Assembly: GCF_003313505.1 (NCBI RefSeq)
Contig: NZ_QMHO01000004.1
Span: 42,868 to 106,867, forward strand
Origin: Pedobacter nanyangensis
Lineage (GTDB): Bacteria; Bacteroidota; Bacteroidia; Sphingobacteriales; Sphingobacteriaceae
Length of the DNA stretch: 64,000 nucleotides
Reading direction: 5' to 3'
Each line of letters begins with the position of its first letter. The stretch's first letter is position 1. The translations under genes were made by a program, and so were the position numbers. A model generated the notes under the pieces. That model had not been told where the DNA came from, ran no database searches, and worked only from the letters and a program-made list of their open reading frames with translations. Shown piece by piece: positions 44,396 through 53,760 of the stretch.

Positions 44396-46264
44396 TTATA
44401 ACGTAAAACGATAATTGGTTCCTAAGGCAAACCAACGCTTAGGCAATGGTACTGCCGCTACTTCGATATAGTCCTTATTTAAAACATTGGTTACCTCTGC
44501 ATAAACATTCCAGTTCTGTTTTCCGTACAGTAAACGCACATCAGCAAGCAGGTATGGGCTTTTCAGTTCTCTTTCAATCCATCTGCCAGCTAGGGTTAAT
44601 TGCCAGTTGGTGTATTTATAGATCAACCTGCCCAAAGCCTGATGTTTCAGGTTCTCAAGCACATACTTTGAAGTTACATTATTGGCGTAGCTCAACTCGC
44701 CCGCATGCAGGTAGTTGTAGCTCAACTGGTAAGTCAAATTGCTTCTGTTGTTTAAATCCAAAGACTGTCCCAGGCTCAGGTTAAAACCCTGGATTTTATG
44801 GTTTCCAAAGTTTTGTGGCTGATAAGGCACCGTGGCCGAATTTCTAACCCAATCAATAAAATCGGAAATATTGCGATAAAAATATCCGCCCTGCACATTA
44901 AAATGCGCTGATTTATACTGCAGGGAAAGCTCGTATTGCCAAGCATTTTCGGAAGTTAAATTGGGGTTCCCGATATTTCCCGGGCGCTGGTTAAGGTACA
45001 AATCTGTAAATGAAGGGATGCGCTGACTAGAGCCTACATTAAAGGCCAGCTTCCATTTGGGGGCAAATAAGTAAGCGGCATCCAAACCTGGAAAAGCCTG
45101 CCAACCATACTGTGTATTATAGTTTACATAGGTACCGATATTTAAAAGCAGATTTTTGAGCGCTTCGGTTTTATACTCTACATAAGCGCCATGGTTATAC
45201 CTTTCCCTATCGCCAATATTGGTACTGTTAATATCTTCTGAACGGCTTTCTACGCCAAAACCAAAATCGCCGATGGCAGAGTGCAAAGTGCTGTTTAGCT
45301 CGGCCGACCATACCCCAGTTTGATGTAACGACCTGGCCTTGGTTAAGTCATTGCGATAATAGCGGTAATCGTCCCAGTTGTAGCGGGCACTGATGCGAGG
45401 ACGCAGGCTAAAGTTTTTGCTTAACTGATGTGATGAACCTACGGCGAGCAAAGCGGTTTCCACAATTTCAAAAGCCTCTTTATCGCCCGGTGCAGCATAG
45501 TAACCGCTAGCGCCAAAAGCATTGTTGAGGTAGCCGCCCATCAAATTCAACTTATTATTTTCATTGAAATCGATATTCCCTTGATAAAAGAACTTATGGT
45601 CGTAAGTACTGCTGTTGTAACGTTGTCCGTTGTAATCGGTAACGCCAAAGCCCACCAAATGCCTACTATTTTTGCCTGCCATATTAATGGCCACTTGCGC
45701 CGCTGCTCCACCATAAATGCCACTGCCATCACCCACGGCCTTATCTTTAAAAGAAGAACCTGCTTGAAGGTTTACCTCGATAGCCGATTGTTTATCGGCC
45801 TTGGTAACGATGTTGATGGCTCCGGTTAAAGCGTTGATCCCGTACACCCTTGCCGCAGGGCCTTTTAATACTTCTATACGTTCAATGGCCGACAGTGGCA
45901 CTGGAATGTTCATGGAGTGATGGGCCGTTTGAACATCGGAAATTTTCACGCCGTTCAGTAAAATGAGGGTCTGCTCAAAACTACCGCCGTCTATACTGAT
46001 ATCCGCCTGCGTGCCAAAGGGGCCACGTTGGCGCACATCTGCTCCGGCAATAAAGCTCAATACCTCGTTGATAGATTTTACGGGCATTTGGGCAATTTGT
46101 TCTTTGGTAATCAGCTGAATGTTACGAGCCTGCTTAGAAAAAGGGCTTTGCAACCTGTTTTCGGAAATGATGATTTCATTTAGCTTGGTGGTATCTTGCT
46201 TAACCTGCTGGGCTACGGCAAAGGAAAACGAGAGTGTTAACGTAAGTAGAAGGTATTTACTCAT
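44396..46264 (-). CDS. TonB-dependent receptor (BtuB/CirA-like)
   Basis: A 622-aa outer-membrane receptor: signal peptide MSKYLLLTLTLSFSFAVA, TonB-box region LNEIIISENRLQSPF, plug domain (INEVLSFIAGADVRQRGPFG, LILLNGVKISD, IERIEVLKGPAARVYG) and a beta barrel that ends KRWFALGTNYRFTL. It lacks the carboxypeptidase-like N-domain of the other receptors here and resembles BtuB/siderophore-type receptors. No cobalamin riboswitch or Fur-like site was seen upstream. It diverges from a MocR-type PLP-dependent regulator, which may control it. ATG 46264 begins the signal peptide; the longer in-frame ORF to 46378 would fill the divergent promoter region. Confidence 0.88.
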   Translation of the reverse strand: MSKYLLLTLTLSFSFAVAQQVKQDTTKLNEIIISENRLQSPFSKQARNIQLITKEQIAQMPVKSINEVLSFIAGADVRQRGPFGTQADISIDGGSFEQTLILLNGVKISDVQTAHHSMNIPVPLSAIERIEVLKGPAARVYGINALTGAINIVTKADKQSAIEVNLQAGSSFKDKAVGDGSGIYGGAAAQVAINMAGKNSRHLVGFGVTDYNGQRYNSSTYDHKFFYQGNIDFNENNKLNLMGGYLNNAFGASGYYAAPGDKEAFEIVETALLAVGSSHQLSKNFSLRPRISARYNWDDYRYYRNDLTKARSLHQTGVWSAELNSTLHSAIGDFGFGVESRSEDINSTNIGDRERYNHGAYVEYKTEALKNLLLNIGTYVNYNTQYGWQAFPGLDAAYLFAPKWKLAFNVGSSQRIPSFTDLYLNQRPGNIGNPNLTSENAWQYELSLQYKSAHFNVQGGYFYRNISDFIDWVRNSATVPYQPQNFGNHKIQGFNLSLGQSLDLNNRSNLTYQLSYNYLHAGELSYANNVTSKYVLENLKHQALGRLIYKYTNWQLTLAGRWIERELKSPYLLADVRLLYGKQNWNVYAEVTNVLNKDYIEVAAVPLPKRWFALGTNYRFTL

Positions 46265-46401
46265 GATTTGATAATTGTTTGGGTTGTTAAATTGGCGCCT
46301 GGTGTTAGTTACTGATCTTTGAACTTCCAATGCTGGCCATCTAAATTTCTCCGCAAAACTCGTATCTTTCCGGAACATTAAAGTAGTCCAGTTTTAAGAA
46401 T

Positions 46402-47877
46402 ATGAATAGTCCGGTTAAAATTCCCTTTCTAAGTTTTATACAATTGGACCGTAAAGCCAAAACTCCCATCTTTTTACAGTTGGCACAACAACTTATCAAT
46501 GCCATACAAAGGGGATATTTAATGCCTGGAAGTAAAATGCCTGGCAGCCGTACCCTGAGCGAACTCCTGCAATTGCACCGCAAAACGGTTATTGCCGCCT
46601 ATGAAGACTTGCACCACCAAGGCTGGATAGCCATACACCCCAACAAAGGTGCCTATGTGATGGACAACAAAACCAAAAGTGAACGGCCTTACGATGCTTT
46701 GGTTTCCTTGGCGCATTATCCGGCTCAAACAGGGTATGCCTTTAAGCAATCGAGTATTTTGGATGATCCTTTTGAACAAACGGCCTGCAACTATCAATTT
46801 AACGATGGGGTGCCTGACATACGCCTCACCCAAATACATTACCTTTCTGGACTTTACAGTGCTTCCATGAAGCGAAAAAACATCCACCAGAAAATGGCGG
46901 GAAACAGTTTGCAGGACGGTCTATATTTCAAAGAGCAGCTCAGTAATTACCTGAACAGTTCCCGCGGCCTGCACATTGCCAAAAACAACTTGTTAATTAC
47001 ACGTAGCACCGAAATGAGCCTTTATATTATTGCGCAGCTTTTAATTGCGCAGGGCGATACGGTTTGGGTTGGGGAGCTGGGCTTATTTACCGCTAACATG
47101 ATTTTCCATAAAGCTGGCGCTAACCTTAAAACCTTACCTGTTGACGAAAATGGTATTGATGTAGATTATTTGGCCGAAAAACTGAAAACTACCCCAGTGC
47201 GCATGGTGTATATTACCCCCCACCACCACTACCCTACTACCGTAACCTTAAGTGCACCACGAAGGGTGAAACTGCTTCAATTGGCACAGGAACATGGTTT
47301 CATTATTGTTGAGGATGATTATGACTACGATTTCCAATACGACAAAAGCACGGTTATGCCCCTGGCCAGCGCTGATTTGGCCGGAATGGTAATTTACGTT
47401 GGTTCATTTGGCAAATCGTTGGCACCTTCCTTTAGCACTGGCTTTGTGGTGGCGCCCCAAAACCTGATCAACGAAATGCAGAAATATATGGGCATTTTAG
47501 ACCGGCACGGAGATTTGGTGATGGAGCAGGTTTTAGCAGAAATGATTGCCGAGGGTGATATCCACCGCCATTTGAAGAAATCGCTAAAGGTTTATCAAGA
47601 GCGAAGAAATCATTGCTGCATGCTACTGGCCCAACATTTTGGGCATCAGCTTTCATTTGCTGTACCTAGCGGTGGCCTGGCCGTTTGGGCCCAATGGAAT
47701 ATCCCCGTTTCTTTATGGAAACTGGCCAAAGATTGTAGGACCAAAGATTTGTTCATTCCAAAGAACATTCTTTATCAAAACAAAAATTTGATTGCCATGC
47801 GCATTGGTTTCGGGCACCTTACTACTGATGAAATGCAAAGGAGTTTGGAAATTATGAGCGGTTGTTTGGTTCAATAG
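46402..47877 (+). CDS. MocR family transcriptional regulator (GntR HTH fused to aminotransferase fold)
   Basis: A 491-aa MocR/PdxR-type regulator. Residues about 15-85 are a GntR winged HTH (LAQQLINAIQRGYLMPGSKM, GSRTLSELLQLHRKTVIAAY). The rest is a type I aminotransferase fold with PLP contacts: IVEDDYDYDFQYD and the Schiff-base Lys in GSFGKSLAPSFSTG (about residue 337). Such proteins sense PLP or amino compounds and often act on a divergent target gene, here the TonB receptor 137 bp away. There is no pdxST or gabTD gene in the window, so the effector stays unknown. Confidence 0.93.
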   Translation: MNSPVKIPFLSFIQLDRKAKTPIFLQLAQQLINAIQRGYLMPGSKMPGSRTLSELLQLHRKTVIAAYEDLHHQGWIAIHPNKGAYVMDNKTKSERPYDALVSLAHYPAQTGYAFKQSSILDDPFEQTACNYQFNDGVPDIRLTQIHYLSGLYSASMKRKNIHQKMAGNSLQDGLYFKEQLSNYLNSSRGLHIAKNNLLITRSTEMSLYIIAQLLIAQGDTVWVGELGLFTANMIFHKAGANLKTLPVDENGIDVDYLAEKLKTTPVRMVYITPHHHYPTTVTLSAPRRVKLLQLAQEHGFIIVEDDYDYDFQYDKSTVMPLASADLAGMVIYVGSFGKSLAPSFSTGFVVAPQNLINEMQKYMGILDRHGDLVMEQVLAEMIAEGDIHRHLKKSLKVYQERRNHCCMLLAQHFGHQLSFAVPSGGLAVWAQWNIPVSLWKLAKDCRTKDLFIPKNILYQNKNLIAMRIGFGHLTTDEMQRSLEIMSGCLVQ

Positions 47878-47878
47878 T

Positions 47879-47929
47879 CCGTTGGTGTGCACTAGCCCGT
47901 TATCTCGACGGCAACGGAGAGATCTAAGC
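47879..47929. repeat. Dispersed repeat with a copy in opposite orientation at 56811-56855
   Basis: The stretch with GTTGGTGTGCACTAG and GGCAACGGAGAGATCTAA is the reverse complement, with few mismatches, of sequence near 56811-56855. Confidence 0.7.
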
Positions 47930-48044
47930 GAATTAACAATATAAAATAACCGGCTAACAACATCGATTTCCCCAAAAACATTCTCCAAAAATTGCGGGTT
48001 TAAGATAAAAATCAGAATATCGTAATTTGATACACGTACAAATC

Positions 48045-48623
48045 ATGAACAGCTTTAAAAACCTCTCTTTTTCCCTAAACATGTTTGCATACATTAGTGC
48101 GCAGTATTATGCATTAACACGCCTTTGTTATTGGCTTTTTAATAAGGTTGATCTTATCTATACCGAAATGAGCGATTTCAAATTCTATGCTTTGTTGATC
48201 ATCGCCGGGTTAATTGCTGTTTCGGTTTTGGATGTCATTATTGTGCGCATCTCTTTTTTCTGTATTTTAAAAATTAACAAAACCCTGCCCGATTTACGGT
48301 ACGCTGTACTATTCACCAAGATTTATTCCGTGGGTTTCTGTGCTTTTTTATTAATGTTTTTATTTAGCGACACAGATAGTATGAAAAAGATGGTGGTGTT
48401 CCTATCCATGGCCATCGTGTTAATTAGGGTGGCTTATCTCAACATCATGATCACCAAAACAGACCTGGAGATTAAATACCATGCTATAAAATTGGGAATA
48501 AGTGAACAGGAAATAAGAAAGCTGGTTAAGCAAGCAAGACAGGATAGGAAAAGAAGCGATTTAATCATTAGGAATATCAAGAACAAAGTTCACGAGATAA
48601 GCAAAAAAGATATAGATTTTTAG
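48045..48623 (+). CDS. Hypothetical membrane protein with four predicted helices
   Basis: A 192-aa protein not recognised as any family. Hydrophobic segments lie at about residues 40-65 (FYALLIIAGLIAVSVLDVII), 85-105 (VGFCAFLLMFLF) and 112-135 (MVVFLSMAIVLIRVAYLNIM), with a possible one near the N-terminus. The C-terminal 50 residues are highly charged and helical (EQEIRKLVKQARQDRKRSDL), probably cytoplasmic. ATG 48045 is used; an upstream in-frame TTG at 48027 is possible. It is monocistronic and codon use looks like its neighbours. Confidence 0.7.
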   Translation: MNSFKNLSFSLNMFAYISAQYYALTRLCYWLFNKVDLIYTEMSDFKFYALLIIAGLIAVSVLDVIIVRISFFCILKINKTLPDLRYAVLFTKIYSVGFCAFLLMFLFSDTDSMKKMVVFLSMAIVLIRVAYLNIMITKTDLEIKYHAIKLGISEQEIRKLVKQARQDRKRSDLIIRNIKNKVHEISKKDIDF

Positions 48624-48710
48624 CGCCCGTTGGGTTTGCTGCGAGTACCAACCGTACATGAATTGGCGGCCAAAAAGGCACCTAAATAGTACAAAAGGTT
48701 TTGCCCGCTA

Positions 48711-48788
48711 AACGGGATAGCAGCGAAAATCCTTTTTGTTTTTGGGTTTAGGCCTGGGGCACAAAAAGATTGCAGCGTATAGCCCGGC
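48711..48788. repeat. Dispersed imperfect palindrome (CGGGATAGCAGCG type)
   Basis: AACGGGATAGCAGCGAAAAT on the left and AAGATTGCAGCGTATAGCCC on the right form an imperfect inverted repeat, related to 8490-8610 and 50696-50770. The 289-bp gap before ettA otherwise shows nothing. Confidence 0.5.
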
Positions 48789-48912
48789 TTGCGCAAATAG
48801 TTGCACGCAATTGCTTTTCTAAAAATCAAACTCCACAAACTTCCCTACATCGGCGTTATGGCTTAGGACTTTCCAAAATAAATGGCATCTTTGCACAAAC
48901 AAAATTTTTAGC

Positions 48913-50592
48913 ATGTCAGACGAAAAAATAATCTTTTCAATGGCGGGAGTGAGCAAGATCTATCCGCCACAAAAACAGGTTTTAAAAAATATATACTTAT
49001 CCTTTTTTTACGGAGCAAAAATTGGCGTTGTAGGTTTGAACGGTTCGGGTAAATCATCCCTATTAAAAATCATTGCTGGCTTAGATAAATCGATCCAGGG
49101 CGAGGTGGTGTTTTCTCCGGGCTATTCTGTAGGCTATTTGGCACAGGAGCCAGAGTTAGACCCCGAAAAAACCGTACGTGAAGTAGTGGAAGAAGGTGTG
49201 GCCGAAATTACCGCCATCCTTAAGGAATACGAAGAAATTAACGAGGCATTTGGACTAGAAGAAAACTACTCGGATGCCGATAAAATGGACAAGCTGATGC
49301 AACGCCAGGGCGAGCTGCAAGATAAAATTGATGCTTCCAACGCCTGGGAACTGGACAATAAGCTTGAGCGTGCCATGGATGCCCTGCGCTGCCCTGATCC
49401 CGACACTAAAATCAGTGTACTATCGGGAGGTGAGCGCCGTCGCGTGGCCATGTGCCGTTTGCTGCTGCAATCGCCAGATGTTTTGTTGCTGGATGAGCCT
49501 ACCAACCACTTGGATGCCGAAAGTATCGACTGGTTGGAGCAGTTCCTGCAAAACTATGAGGGAACGGTAATTGCCGTAACCCACGACAGATACTTCCTAG
49601 ATAATGTTGCAGGCTGGATTTTAGAACTTGACCGTGGCGAAGGTATTCCATGGAAAGGCAACTACTCCTCATGGCTTGACCAAAAAGCAAAACGTTTAGC
49701 ACAAGAAGAAAAAACCGAAAGCAAACGCCAAAAAGCATTGGAACGTGAGCTAGAATGGGTTCGTATGGCCCCCAAGGCACGTCATGCCAAATCAAAAGCA
49801 CGTTTATCCAACTACGACAAACTGGCTAGCGAAGACGGCAGAGAACGCGAAGAAAAATTAGAATTGTTCATCCCAGCGGGGCCGCGTTTAGGCAATGTTG
49901 TCATCGAAGCCAACAATATTTCCAAAGCTTACGATGGCAAATTGTTGTTCGAAGACCTGAGCTTTTCCCTACCGCCAGCGGGCATTGTGGGCATTATTGG
50001 CCCAAATGGTGCAGGTAAAACTACCTTGTTCCGTTTAATTACCGGCCAGGAGCAGCCCGATAGCGGTGATTTTAAAGTAGGCGAAACCGTAAAATTGGGC
50101 TATGTAGACCAAATGCACAACGACCTTAACCCCGATAAAACGGTTTACGAAAACATTACCGACGGGCTGGACAACATGCTGTTGGGCAACAAACAGGTCA
50201 ACTCCAGAGCCTACGTTTCTAAATTCAACTTTAACGGTGCCGACCAGCAAAAGAAAGTTGGCGTATTATCAGGTGGCGAGCGCAACCGTGTCCACTTGGC
50301 CATTACCCTGAAAGAAGGTGCCAATGTGTTGCTGCTGGATGAGCCTACCAACGATATCGACGTAAATACCCTGCGTGCTTTGGAAGAAGCCTTGGAAAAC
50401 TTTGGCGGCTGCGCCGTGGTGATTTCGCACGACAGGTGGTTTTTAGACCGTATCTGTACGCACATTTTAGCTTTCGAAGGCGATTCGCAAGTGTATTTCT
50501 TTGAAGGCAACTACTCTGATTATGAGGAGAACCGTAAAAAACGTTTAGGTGACGTAACCCCTAAAAGGATCCGATATAAAAAACTGGGATAA
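48913..50592 (+). CDS. ettA: ABC-F ATPase EttA (energy-dependent translational throttle)
   Basis: A 559-aa soluble protein with two ABC ATPase domains and no membrane part. Walker A motifs are GLNGSGKSSLLKI and GPNGAGKTTLFRL; signature motifs LSGGERRRVAMCRLL and LSGGERNRVHLAITL; Walker B motifs VLLLDEPTNHLD and VLLLDEPTNDID. Between them lies the charged P-site tRNA interaction linker (WLDQKAKRLAQEEKTESKR). EttA binds the ribosomal E site and gates elongation according to ATP level. Length and the short C-terminus match EttA rather than Uup or antibiotic-resistance ABC-F proteins. Confidence 0.96.
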   Translation: MSDEKIIFSMAGVSKIYPPQKQVLKNIYLSFFYGAKIGVVGLNGSGKSSLLKIIAGLDKSIQGEVVFSPGYSVGYLAQEPELDPEKTVREVVEEGVAEITAILKEYEEINEAFGLEENYSDADKMDKLMQRQGELQDKIDASNAWELDNKLERAMDALRCPDPDTKISVLSGGERRRVAMCRLLLQSPDVLLLDEPTNHLDAESIDWLEQFLQNYEGTVIAVTHDRYFLDNVAGWILELDRGEGIPWKGNYSSWLDQKAKRLAQEEKTESKRQKALERELEWVRMAPKARHAKSKARLSNYDKLASEDGREREEKLELFIPAGPRLGNVVIEANNISKAYDGKLLFEDLSFSLPPAGIVGIIGPNGAGKTTLFRLITGQEQPDSGDFKVGETVKLGYVDQMHNDLNPDKTVYENITDGLDNMLLGNKQVNSRAYVSKFNFNGADQQKKVGVLSGGERNRVHLAITLKEGANVLLLDEPTNDIDVNTLRALEEALENFGGCAVVISHDRWFLDRICTHILAFEGDSQVYFFEGNYSDYEENRKKRLGDVTPKRIRYKKLG

Positions 50593-50602
50593 ACCACTCA
50601 CC

Positions 50603-50629
50603 AAGGCGCCTTTTCAAGGGCGCCTTTTT
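50603..50629 (+). terminator. Rho-independent terminator of ettA
   Basis: AAGGCGCC and GGCGCC pair around an 8-nt loop and are followed by TTTTT, 10 bp after the stop codon. Confidence 0.88.
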
Positions 50630-50695
50630 GCTGCATTAAATATTTTAGGCATTTTACATTATTTGAAGCGCAAAACTCCAGCAAAGCACTCCCGG

Positions 50696-50770
50696 TAGTC
50701 CCGCCATCCATTACAAGTCCGCACTCGCTACGCTCCCTTGCGGGCTTTCCATTACTGTCGGGGCTATCCC
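50696..50770. repeat. Dispersed imperfect palindrome (CCCGCCATCCATTACAAG type)
   Basis: GTCCCGCCATCCATTACAAG and GGGCTTTCCATTACTGTCGG, joined by GCACTCGCTACGCTCC, resemble the other two members of this family at 8490 and 48711. Confidence 0.55.
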
Positions 50771-50880
50771 CCAGGGCCAACCTCATGAGCCTGCACACCG
50801 CTTTAAAACCAAGCAGGTTTGCACAGATTTTTGTTTACGTAATTAACAAATAAGCTGTACTTTTACAAAAAAACAAATCT

Positions 50881-51456
50881 ATGGACAGCCTGTACTTCGA
50901 TTTCAACCAGATCTTATCTACCTCCATGATTTTATTTGCCATTATTGATATTTTGGGCTCCATCCCGGTGATCATATCATTGCGCAAAAAAGCAGGGCAT
51001 ATCCAATCTGAAAAAGCAACCATTGTGGCCACGGCCATCATGATCCTATTTCTTTTTGGCGGCAAAGCAGTATTGAGCATTATCGGTGTAGATGTGCAGT
51101 CGTTTGCCATAGCAGGTTCGCTGGTAATTTTCTTTATTGCCATGGAAATGGTTTTGGGCATCCACTTTTTTAGGGACGATGCGCCCGAAACCGTGTCTAT
51201 TGTGCCATTGGCATTCCCTTTAATTGCCGGTGCAGGCTCACTAACCACCTTGCTATCGCTAAAAACCGAATACCGCACAGAAAATATTTTGGTAGGCATT
51301 ATCCTTAACATGGTATTTGTATATTTTGTACTTAAAAATACCGCAAGGCTCGAAAAACTTTTAGGAAAAACCGGATTAAACGTATTGAGAAAAAGTTTCG
51401 GGGTAATTTTGCTGGCCATTGCCATTAAGCTTTTCAGAACCAATACCGGACTATAG
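50881..51456 (+). CDS. MarC family integral membrane protein
   Basis: A 191-aa protein with about six transmembrane helices matching the MarC (UPF0056) family: MILFAIIDILGSIPVIISL, FAIAGSLVIFFIAMEMVLG, VPLAFPLIAGAGSLTTLL and ILLAIAIKLF. MarC proteins were once linked to multiple antibiotic resistance, but this role was not supported and their transport function is undefined. Monocistronic or paired with the next gene 28 bp downstream. Confidence 0.92.
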   Translation: MDSLYFDFNQILSTSMILFAIIDILGSIPVIISLRKKAGHIQSEKATIVATAIMILFLFGGKAVLSIIGVDVQSFAIAGSLVIFFIAMEMVLGIHFFRDDAPETVSIVPLAFPLIAGAGSLTTLLSLKTEYRTENILVGIILNMVFVYFVLKNTARLEKLLGKTGLNVLRKSFGVILLAIAIKLFRTNTGL

Positions 51457-51483
51457 CTTCTTCCAGCCATTGTTTACCAAACA

Positions 51484-52074
51484 ATGGCGAAAATAAACCA
51501 CTACATGAACAATTGTATCCAAATTAAAATTTCCCTGGCACTATTTGCGGTTTTTATCCTGAACACGGATTGTTTGGCGCAGCAAAGCGATGATCGCCTG
51601 CTATGGAATGGCAATTACCAACTTACCGTTAGTGATTTTGGGATAAAAACAAATTCCCTCGAAAATTCTAGTTCCTTTGCACAGTTTTCGTTGGATTATC
51701 AGTTAAATGGATTTGATTTCATGGCCCGAAATTTCAACAAGAAAGTTCGCAATTACCTCATTAGGTCTGCTTCATGGATAGACACCTCGGCCAATATACC
51801 ACAGTCGCTCCGTTACCAACAAACGCTTTTCAACATCAGTGAAATTTATACCAGGCAATTCCGAAAAGCTTTGCGAGAAAACCGCAAAAAAATCATTATG
51901 GGAACGCAAATTGCCGAGGAATTAAATCAGAATATAATGGCCGAATTCTCTAAAAGAAGAATGGATTACATTAGGGAAACAGATTATGGAAAAAATGAGA
52001 TCAAACAAAAAGAATGGGAAGCGCTAATTCAAAAGGAAATTGCTGCATTAAACAACTTTGCCTTTGATAGGTAA
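51484..52074 (+). CDS. Hypothetical secreted protein, weakly DUF922-like
   Basis: A protein of up to 196 aa with a signal peptide (IKISLALFAVFILNTDCLAQ). The mature start RLLWNGNYQLTVSDFGIK recalls the opening of DUF922 Zn-dependent protease-like proteins, and the later helices with SEIYTRQFRKALRENRK fit that fold, but an HExxH-type motif is not seen, so enzymatic activity is doubtful. ATG 51505 (MNNCIQIKIS) is as plausible a start as 51484. The C-terminus is helical and charged. It probably shares a transcript with marC. Confidence 0.65.
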   Translation: MAKINHYMNNCIQIKISLALFAVFILNTDCLAQQSDDRLLWNGNYQLTVSDFGIKTNSLENSSSFAQFSLDYQLNGFDFMARNFNKKVRNYLIRSASWIDTSANIPQSLRYQQTLFNISEIYTRQFRKALRENRKKIIMGTQIAEELNQNIMAEFSKRRMDYIRETDYGKNEIKQKEWEALIQKEIAALNNFAFDR

Positions 52075-52183
52075 TGGTTTCCATCATCAAAGCCAACAGC
52101 GCGTTTGCACTAGGTACAACGAATAAATATGTGGTGCGTGTAACATTAAATCTGTATATTTATCTAATAAGAAAACCCAGTAG

Positions 52184-52282
52184 ATGAACTTATTTGAACA
52201 ATTTACGGTTTATATTGGCGCTTTGGCCATTTTGCTTGAAGCCATCAGCTACTTGCGTGGCAAACTAAAGGGCAAGCATTAG
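52184..52282 (+). CDS. Possible 32-aa small membrane protein
   Basis: A short ORF encodes MNLFEQFTVYIGALAILLEA followed by ISYLRGKLKGKH: one hydrophobic segment and a positively charged tail, as in many small membrane proteins. A TATATTTA box lies about 25 bp upstream. No homologue is recalled and the call rests on composition only. The surrounding 497-bp gap has no other gene. Confidence 0.35.
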   Translation: MNLFEQFTVYIGALAILLEAISYLRGKLKGKH

Positions 52283-52571
52283 CTTATCGAAACTATTTAA
52301 CGCAAATAATGTCACCGCTTCGCGGTTTTATCAAATCTGTTTTTTTATCCTGTGCCAGTCCTCCGCAATGAATGGTGGCTAACAATCTCCTCTTGAGCAC
52401 CACACTACAGCATCAAAATGGTGAAATGATTATCGCCCCATTAAACAATGCGCCCAAAACCCTGAAAGGGTGGCACAAGCATGGATGTATCCCCGTTAAT
52501 AAGATTACGGAAAAGGCAAGCCAATTAATATTGCCATAACAACATGAAGGTGGCGGGCCTGCAATTAGGAA
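52283..52571. other. Intergenic region, small hairpin only
   Basis: No gene is seen in these 289 bp. ACCGC-TTC-GCGGT followed by TTTTATC (52313-52330) could be a weak terminator for the small ORF upstream. Confidence 0.35.
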
Positions 52572-53747
52572 TCAGCCCTGATCATCCGTTTTGACCAATC
52601 TGGCCACAAACATGCTATCCGCTTTGTCACGGTACCCGCTAATCAGTTCTTGGCTTTCCAGTTTTAAGGGGAAGTTTTCTAATAAATGGGCAACTACTTC
52701 TTCATTTTCTTCCTTAAATACTGAACAAGTCATGTAAATTAGCGGTTTGCCCGGCTTCAGGTATTTCACTACATTTTCGGCAATGGCCTTTTGTAACTTG
52801 GCGTAGTTGGACACTTTATGCTCCTCAAAAAAATAAAGCATTTCAGGTGTACGGCCCCAAGTACCTGCACCTGAGCAGGGTGCATCCAGCAAAACCCCAT
52901 CAAATTCATAATGGTGTAAGATCTGGTCATTGTTCTGCAACAGATCAATCACCTTTTTCTGGTAATCCTTAATTCCAGCCAATTGAAAACGCTCCTGCAA
53001 ATTTCCCAAGCTGGTTTCCCGCACATCGCTTACCAGCAATTTCACCTTTGGCTCCAAGCTGTGTATCAATAAGGATTTACCTCCCGATGCGGCACAGCAA
53101 TCCCACCAATATTCATAGGGCTTAGGCTCAAAGTAATTTCCCGTTTTTTGCGACGAGAAATCCTGTACCTGATACAAGCGGGCATCTTCAATCACCTGCT
53201 CCAGCTTGGTTCCATTGGGTAAGGCTAAGGTAGTTTCAGAAAGTTCTTTCACCATTACTCCCGCATTTTCCAATTTAGCTTTAATGGTGGGTAAATGAGT
53301 TTCTTTTACACGGATGAACAGATCAGGCTGTGTAAATAGCGAAAGTAAAAACTGGTGCGTGTCAATCCCCTCCGACAGTTGTTTATTAAAAGGGAAAACA
53401 TCCTTTAGCTGAAAAGATGGAAACTGTGCTTTAACAATAGCAAGCTTATTTTCAATTGGGGCCGCAATTTGAGTTGCCGCGGCGGGAAAAGCATGTTCGG
53501 TAATCAAACTGAGCTCATTGTTGCACAAAAAATCCGCTACCGCCAACCGCTCTATTGTGGGCACGTCCAACAGTGCTTTTCCCAACCTAAAGTAGCTGTA
53601 AATATACCTACTGGCCCACCTCCTATCCGATGAACCCATCTGTTTGTGCTGCTTAAAATAAACGATCAAATGGCGGTGCAGGGGCAACTTGCCATCGTAA
53701 CTTGCTAAAACCTGCTCAAACGCACGGATATGATGATGTACTTTCAT
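52572..53747 (-). CDS. RsmB/NSUN-like RNA (cytosine-5) methyltransferase
   Basis: A 391-aa S-adenosylmethionine-dependent m5C RNA methylase of the RsmB/NOP2 family. The N-terminal 150 residues form the NusB-like helical domain. The Rossmann-like catalytic domain has the SAM site WWDCCAASGGKSLL, motif IV VLLDAPCSGAGTWG and motif VI MTCSVFKEENEEVV with the catalytic Cys. It probably methylates rRNA or tRNA; which position is not readable. The gene starts at ATG 53747 and is followed by no partner. Confidence 0.92.
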   Translation of the reverse strand: MKVHHHIRAFEQVLASYDGKLPLHRHLIVYFKQHKQMGSSDRRWASRYIYSYFRLGKALLDVPTIERLAVADFLCNNELSLITEHAFPAAATQIAAPIENKLAIVKAQFPSFQLKDVFPFNKQLSEGIDTHQFLLSLFTQPDLFIRVKETHLPTIKAKLENAGVMVKELSETTLALPNGTKLEQVIEDARLYQVQDFSSQKTGNYFEPKPYEYWWDCCAASGGKSLLIHSLEPKVKLLVSDVRETSLGNLQERFQLAGIKDYQKKVIDLLQNNDQILHHYEFDGVLLDAPCSGAGTWGRTPEMLYFFEEHKVSNYAKLQKAIAENVVKYLKPGKPLIYMTCSVFKEENEEVVAHLLENFPLKLESQELISGYRDKADSMFVARLVKTDDQG

Positions 53748-53760
53748 GAATAGTTGGTTT

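Noticed and set aside
46265..46401. Cobalamin riboswitch before the BtuB-like receptor
   Set aside because: The 137-bp leader is too short and lacks the conserved B12-box sequence.
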